This document shows, one piece after another, positions 5,645 through 8,254 of a stretch of DNA of 8,254 nt. Made by a program: the position numbers and the translations under genes. Positions within the stretch are counted from its first letter, which is position 1, and each line of letters opens with the position of its first letter. Source of the stretch: Hydrogenophaga sp. Its GTDB lineage: Bacteria > Pseudomonadota > Gammaproteobacteria > Burkholderiales > Burkholderiaceae. The notes below the pieces were generated by a model. The model saw only the letters and a program-made list of their open reading frames with translations. It had not been told where the DNA came from and did not search any database. The DNA is taken from NCBI GenBank assembly GCA_025458545.1, contig JALOSH010000278.1, positions 1-8,254 of the forward strand, given 5' to 3'.

Positions 5645-7191
5645 ATGAAAATCGCTCTCCGCCCCGGGCGCTGGCTGGACCGAATGCCTCGCTGCTCGTG
5701 CTCACGGCTGCCCTGGGGGGCGCCGCGCTGTTGGGCTTGCGCAGTGTGAACACCGAAGCGGCCTCGTTGTCGACCCAATGGCTCAAGGGCGTGGTTGATC
5801 TCTCCCAGGCCCGTATCGATGTGCTGGAGCTGCGTGCCAACGAGGTCAAGCACAGCCGCACCAACGACGCCAGCTACCACGCCGAATACGAAGACGCGAT
5901 GGCTGGTTTTGTCAAAAGCATGAACACCCATCTTGAGCAGTTCAGGTCGCGCGGCCTGTCTGCAAAAGCGGGCGAACTTTCGGCCGGTCTGGACAAGTCC
6001 CTGGAGGCCTACCAGCAGTCGCGGGAGCGTGTGGTCAAGCTCGGGCGCGACCAGCAGCAACAGGACGCGGCCGACATCTCCGATGGCGCTTCCAGCATGG
6101 CCTTCGACGAAACGGTGGGCGCGCTCGACAAACTGATCCAGTACAGCTACCAAGGCGGCGATGCGGCGGCGGCGCGCGTCGGGCAGATCTACGAACAGGC
6201 CCGCTGGGCGGTGATGGGTTTTCTGGGGCTGGCGCTGTTGCTGGGCATTGGCTTTGGAAGCCTGATCACCCGCAACCTGCAGCGCCAGCTGGGTGGCGAG
6301 CCGCGCACCGCCGTGGCCGTGGCCCGCGCCGTGGCAGAAGGCGACCTGAGCACCGCCATCGCGCTCAAACGGGGCGACACCGACAGCCTGCTCGCCTGGC
6401 TGAGCAACATGCAGACGGGGCTCTCGCGCGCGGTGAGCGACGTGCGCAAGGGCTCCGATTACGTGTCCCACGCCAGCCAGGAAATCGCCAGCGGCAACCA
6501 GGACCTGTCCAGCCGGACCGAGCAGCAGGCCAGCGAACTGCAGCAGACCGCCGCCACCATGGAGCAACTCGGCACCACCGTGCGCCACAACGCCGACAGC
6601 GCCCGCCAGGCCAGCCAGCTGGCGCACAGCGCGTCTGAAGTGGCGGTGCAGGGCGGCGAGGTGGTGGGCCGCGTGGTGCAGACCATGAAGGGCATCAACG
6701 AGAGCAGCCGCAAGATCAGCGACATCATCGGTGTGATCGACGCCATCGCTTTCCAGACCAACATCCTCGCGCTCAACGCGGCGGTGGAGGCGGCGCGTGC
6801 GGGCGAGCAGGGCCGTGGTTTTGCGGTGGTGGCGGCCGAGGTGCGAAACCTCGCTCAACGCAGCGCAGAAGCGGCCAAAGAAATCAAGGGGCTGATCGGC
6901 GCCAGCGTGGACCGCGTGGAGCAAGGCTCTGCGCTGGTGGATCAAGCCGGCACCACCATGCAAGAGGTGGTGGCGTCCATCCGGCGCGTCAGCGACATCG
7001 TGTCCGAAATCAGCGCCGCCAGCGCTGAACAAAGCTCGGGTGTGGCGCAGGTCGGCCAGGCCATCACCCGCATGGACCAGGGCACGCAGCAGAACGCCGC
7101 GCTGGTTGAGCAGAGTGCCGCCGCGGCCGACAGCCTCAAGCAGCAAGCAGAGCAGCTGGTGTCTGCCGTGGCCGTGTTCAAGCTGACCTGA
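5645..7191 (+). CDS. methyl-accepting chemotaxis protein, 4HB sensor, frameshifted at the N-terminus
   Basis: From GTG 5698 the frame runs 497 residues to TGA 7189-7191. It shows the end of TM1 ([13 protein letters not shown]), a periplasmic four-helix-bundle-like domain (about 17-168), TM2 (about 170-190, [21 protein letters not shown]), HAMP (about 190-240) and the methylation/signalling coiled coil (about 250-480). The kinase-contacting tip is [20 protein letters not shown] (351-370) with [25 protein letters not shown] after it. No C-terminal CheR-binding pentapeptide is present. ATG 5645, with a good Shine-Dalgarno, begins [15 protein letters not shown] in another frame, which then reads to a stop at about 5749. 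A loss of 3n+1 bases near 5680-5695 explains this and would also account for a short TM1. GTG 5698 has no ribosome site, so the receptor is probably not made as shown unless the sequence is in error. It likely controls flagellar rotation through CheA/CheW. Confidence 0.88.
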
Positions 7192-7196
7192 GGCGC

Positions 7197-7226
7197 CGCA
7201 GAGCGACTTTTTTCTGCGACGTCGCA
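7197..7226 (+). repeat. inverted repeat and 12-bp palindrome after the chemoreceptor
   Basis: CGCAGA (7197-7202) and TCTGCG (7213-7218) are inverted copies around a T-rich spacer. TGCGACGTCGCA (7215-7226) is a perfect palindrome that overlaps the right arm. The palindrome could be a binding site or part of a transcript-end structure; no function can be assigned. Confidence 0.3.
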
Positions 7227-7254
7227 CAGGCCAGCACGGCGCTGGTGATGCCAA

Positions 7255-7297
7255 AGCAGCCCCCGTCCCGTTTTGGGGCGGGGGCTGCTCTGCTTTT
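7255..7297 (+). terminator. strong intrinsic terminator after the chemoreceptor
   Basis: The left arm AGCAGCCCCCGTCCC (7255-7269) pairs with GGGGCGGGGGCTGCT (7275-7289) over 15 positions with one G-U wobble, around a GTTTT loop. A TTTT run (7294-7297) follows at a short distance. An alternative outer pairing CCAAAGCAG with CTGCTTTTGG extends the structure. It lies 63 bases after the chemoreceptor stop and closes that transcription unit. Confidence 0.85.
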
Positions 7298-7338
7298 GGC
7301 CCTCCTGCGGCCAGGGTAGGCCGCTGGATGCCGCCCGC

Positions 7339-7344
7339 TAAAAT
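7339..7344 (+). promoter_or_regulatory. possible -10 box upstream of the DUF3348 gene
   Basis: TAAAAT matches the sigma-70 -10 consensus at five of six positions and stands out in GC-rich DNA, directly after the terminator. No good -35 box is seen 16-18 bases upstream. The leader to the DUF3348 start would be about 125-155 bases and includes GGTGGAC/GTCCACC (7360-7366 / 7434-7440), a perfect 7-bp long-range pairing. Confidence 0.4.
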
Positions 7345-7476
7345 GGCCCGCAGCTGTCTGGTGGACTGAGCAAATCCATGCCAGTGCGCCTGGCGGCGTC
7401 CTCCCCATCTTTCTGAAGCGTCCCGTGCCTGCTGTCCACCACCCGGCAGCTCTTCCCCCAACCCCATCTGCATGCA

Positions 7477-8202
7477 GTGCCCCCAGAGGCACGGAGGCCC
7501 CTTTTTTTGCGCAGCCACGTCAACCGCCCCGCCCTGGTGCGACAGCTCTCCGGCCTTCTGCCGGACGGCGGCGGTGCCCTGGGCGAACCCCCCCGGCAAG
7601 ACCTCGCCGAGCGCCTGGCCCATTGGCTGAACGTGGCCGACGCCATCCAGCTGAGTTCGGCCTTGCCGTCCATCGCCGCACTGGGTGCGCGCGCATCGGC
7701 GCAGCCGGCGCCGCAGGCCGCCAGCGTGGCGGCCCTGCAGGCAGAACTGGCGCGCGTGCGCGGCCTGCTCACACAGTCCATCACCGCACGCGATCCGCGC
7801 CACCGGACCGACCCGAACGACCTCGACACCGAGCTGGCCCTGGCCTTGCAGCGCCACCAGGATCAGCAGCGCCGCATGGAAATGAGCGTGGACGCGCTGC
7901 GTGGTCATGTGCGGCAGACGCTGGCCAAGAGCACGCCCCGCCTGGTCCAGCTGGCTGCGCTCGACGCGCTGATGGACCAGATGCTGGGCGGGCGCGAACA
8001 GCGATTGCTCGGCAGCCTGCCCGCGCACCTGAAGGCGCGCTTTGCTCGCCTGCGCCGCCAAGCGGCCACCCACACAGACCCCGCCGATCTGAGCTGGCTG
8101 TCGGACTTTCACACCGAGCTGGACCAAACCCTGCTCGCCGAGCTGGACCACCGCTTGCAACCCATCACAGGCCTGATCGAGTCCTTTGCCCTTGAGGCCT
8201 GA
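7477..8202 (+). CDS. DUF3348 family protein
   Basis: Read from GTG 7477 the product has 241 residues; from TTG 7507 it has 231. It is soluble, mostly helical, and has no signal peptide. Family-like segments are RPALVRQLSGLL (17-28), a DLAERLAHWLNVADAIQLSSAL stretch (42-63), RLVQLAALDALMDQMLGGRE (155-174) and the C-terminal AELDHRLQPITGLIESF (221-237). Function is unknown. The start is unclear: GTG 7477 has no ribosome site, while TTG 7507 has GGAGG (7493-7497) 9 bases upstream and would begin RSHVNRPALVR, close to the family's usual N-terminus. A third option is ATG 7472, which would join this frame if the T7 run (7502-7508) had one more T. The next gene starts 10 bases after the stop, so this is the first gene of an operon. 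Confidence 0.75.
   Translation: MPPEARRPLFLRSHVNRPALVRQLSGLLPDGGGALGEPPRQDLAERLAHWLNVADAIQLSSALPSIAALGARASAQPAPQAASVAALQAELARVRGLLTQSITARDPRHRTDPNDLDTELALALQRHQDQQRRMEMSVDALRGHVRQTLAKSTPRLVQLAALDALMDQMLGGREQRLLGSLPAHLKARFARLRRQAATHTDPADLSWLSDFHTELDQTLLAELDHRLQPITGLIESFALEA
7493..7497 (+). promoter_or_regulatory. Shine-Dalgarno favouring TTG 7507 as DUF3348 start
   Basis: GGAGG lies 9 bases before TTG 7507 and inside the longer GTG 7477 reading. It is the only good ribosome-binding sequence near the 5' end of this gene, which makes the shorter 231-residue product plausible. Confidence 0.4.
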
Positions 8203-8212
8203 AGCGAAACCC

Positions 8213-8254
8213 ATGAACCGTTCTTTCAACGCTCCCTTGATCACCACCGCCTTC
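8213..8254 (+). CDS. start of the next gene (3' end outside window), possibly DUF802 family
   Basis: ATG 8213 opens MNRSFNAPLITTAF, 14 codons, to the window edge. It follows the DUF3348 stop after 10 bases, which suggests cotranscription. In related Burkholderiales a DUF802 gene usually follows DUF3348, so that is the best guess by synteny. The visible residues alone cannot confirm it. No strong Shine-Dalgarno is seen (GAAG at 8201-8204 is weak). Confidence 0.5.
   Translation, partial: MNRSFNAPLITTAF

Larger units (their letters stand above)
7192..7476 (+). other. 285-base intergenic stretch between chemoreceptor and DUF3348 gene
   Basis: The stretch holds the palindrome at 7215-7226, the terminator at 7255-7297, the -10-like TAAAAT at 7339 and a structured leader. 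A tiny frame ATG 7378 to TGA (11 codons) has no Shine-Dalgarno and resembles nothing. No protein-coding gene is supported. Confidence 0.6.

Noticed and set aside
7378..7413. Possible leader peptide (ATG 7378, 11 codons)
   Set aside because: There is no Shine-Dalgarno, no runs of a regulatory amino acid, and no clear attenuator arrangement.
5602..8247. Very long open frame on the - strand (881 codons)
   Set aside because: It lies opposite the Cache, chemoreceptor and DUF3348 genes, is rich in His/Ala/Gly/Arg without any domain, and runs through a terminator. Such frames are common opposite GC-rich genes.
1..8254. CRISPR arrays, tRNA or rRNA genes, insertion sequences, phage genes
   Set aside because: No regularly spaced repeats, no tRNA-like cloverleaf, no transposase or integrase motifs and no target-site duplications were seen on either strand.

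Overview
This is a GC-rich window with strongly G/C-biased third codon positions. Its gene content points to a motile, aerobic betaproteobacterium of the Burkholderiales, most likely Comamonadaceae (Hydrogenophaga-like). That placement is inferred from protein resemblance and gene order; no marker gene is present. All convincing genes are on the + strand, in four blocks.

Block 1 (1-2513) is the glycerate branch of glyoxylate metabolism: the 3' end of hydroxypyruvate isomerase (hyi), an intact tartronate semialdehyde reductase (glxR), and a glycerate 2-kinase/hydroxypyruvate reductase of the TtuD/MOFRL family. The ttuD copy is broken. An out-of-frame junction near 1672-1680 has removed the glycine-rich loop region, and a second in-frame gap lies near 2120-2150. 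A strong hairpin and a leaderless-type -10 element separate glxR from ttuD.

Block 2 (2665-4750) has a small ribbon-helix-helix protein, then a translationally coupled pair: a secreted, PQQ-dependent sorbosone-dehydrogenase-like beta-propeller and a one-heme c-type cytochrome. The pair looks like a periplasmic dehydrogenase with its electron acceptor.

Block 3 (4751-7191) is a sensory unit. A 375-base non-coding stretch holds several inverted repeats and a good match to a sigma-28 (FliA) promoter. It is followed by a secreted stand-alone Cache-domain protein and, 21 bases later, a methyl-accepting chemotaxis protein with its own four-helix-bundle sensor. The start of the chemoreceptor is frameshifted. 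A stand-alone Cache protein, a separate receptor and a shared flagellar-type promoter suggest a two-part chemoreceptor, the most interesting idea here.

Block 4 (7192-8254) has a strong intrinsic terminator, a -10-like element, a DUF3348-family gene with an unusual start region, and the first 14 codons of the next gene. By synteny that gene probably begins the uncharacterised DUF3348-DUF802-ExbB/MotA-OmpA type operon.

Two reading-frame breaks and one internal gap in about 8 kb could reflect real gene decay or errors in an assembled (for example metagenomic) sequence. The sequence alone cannot decide.
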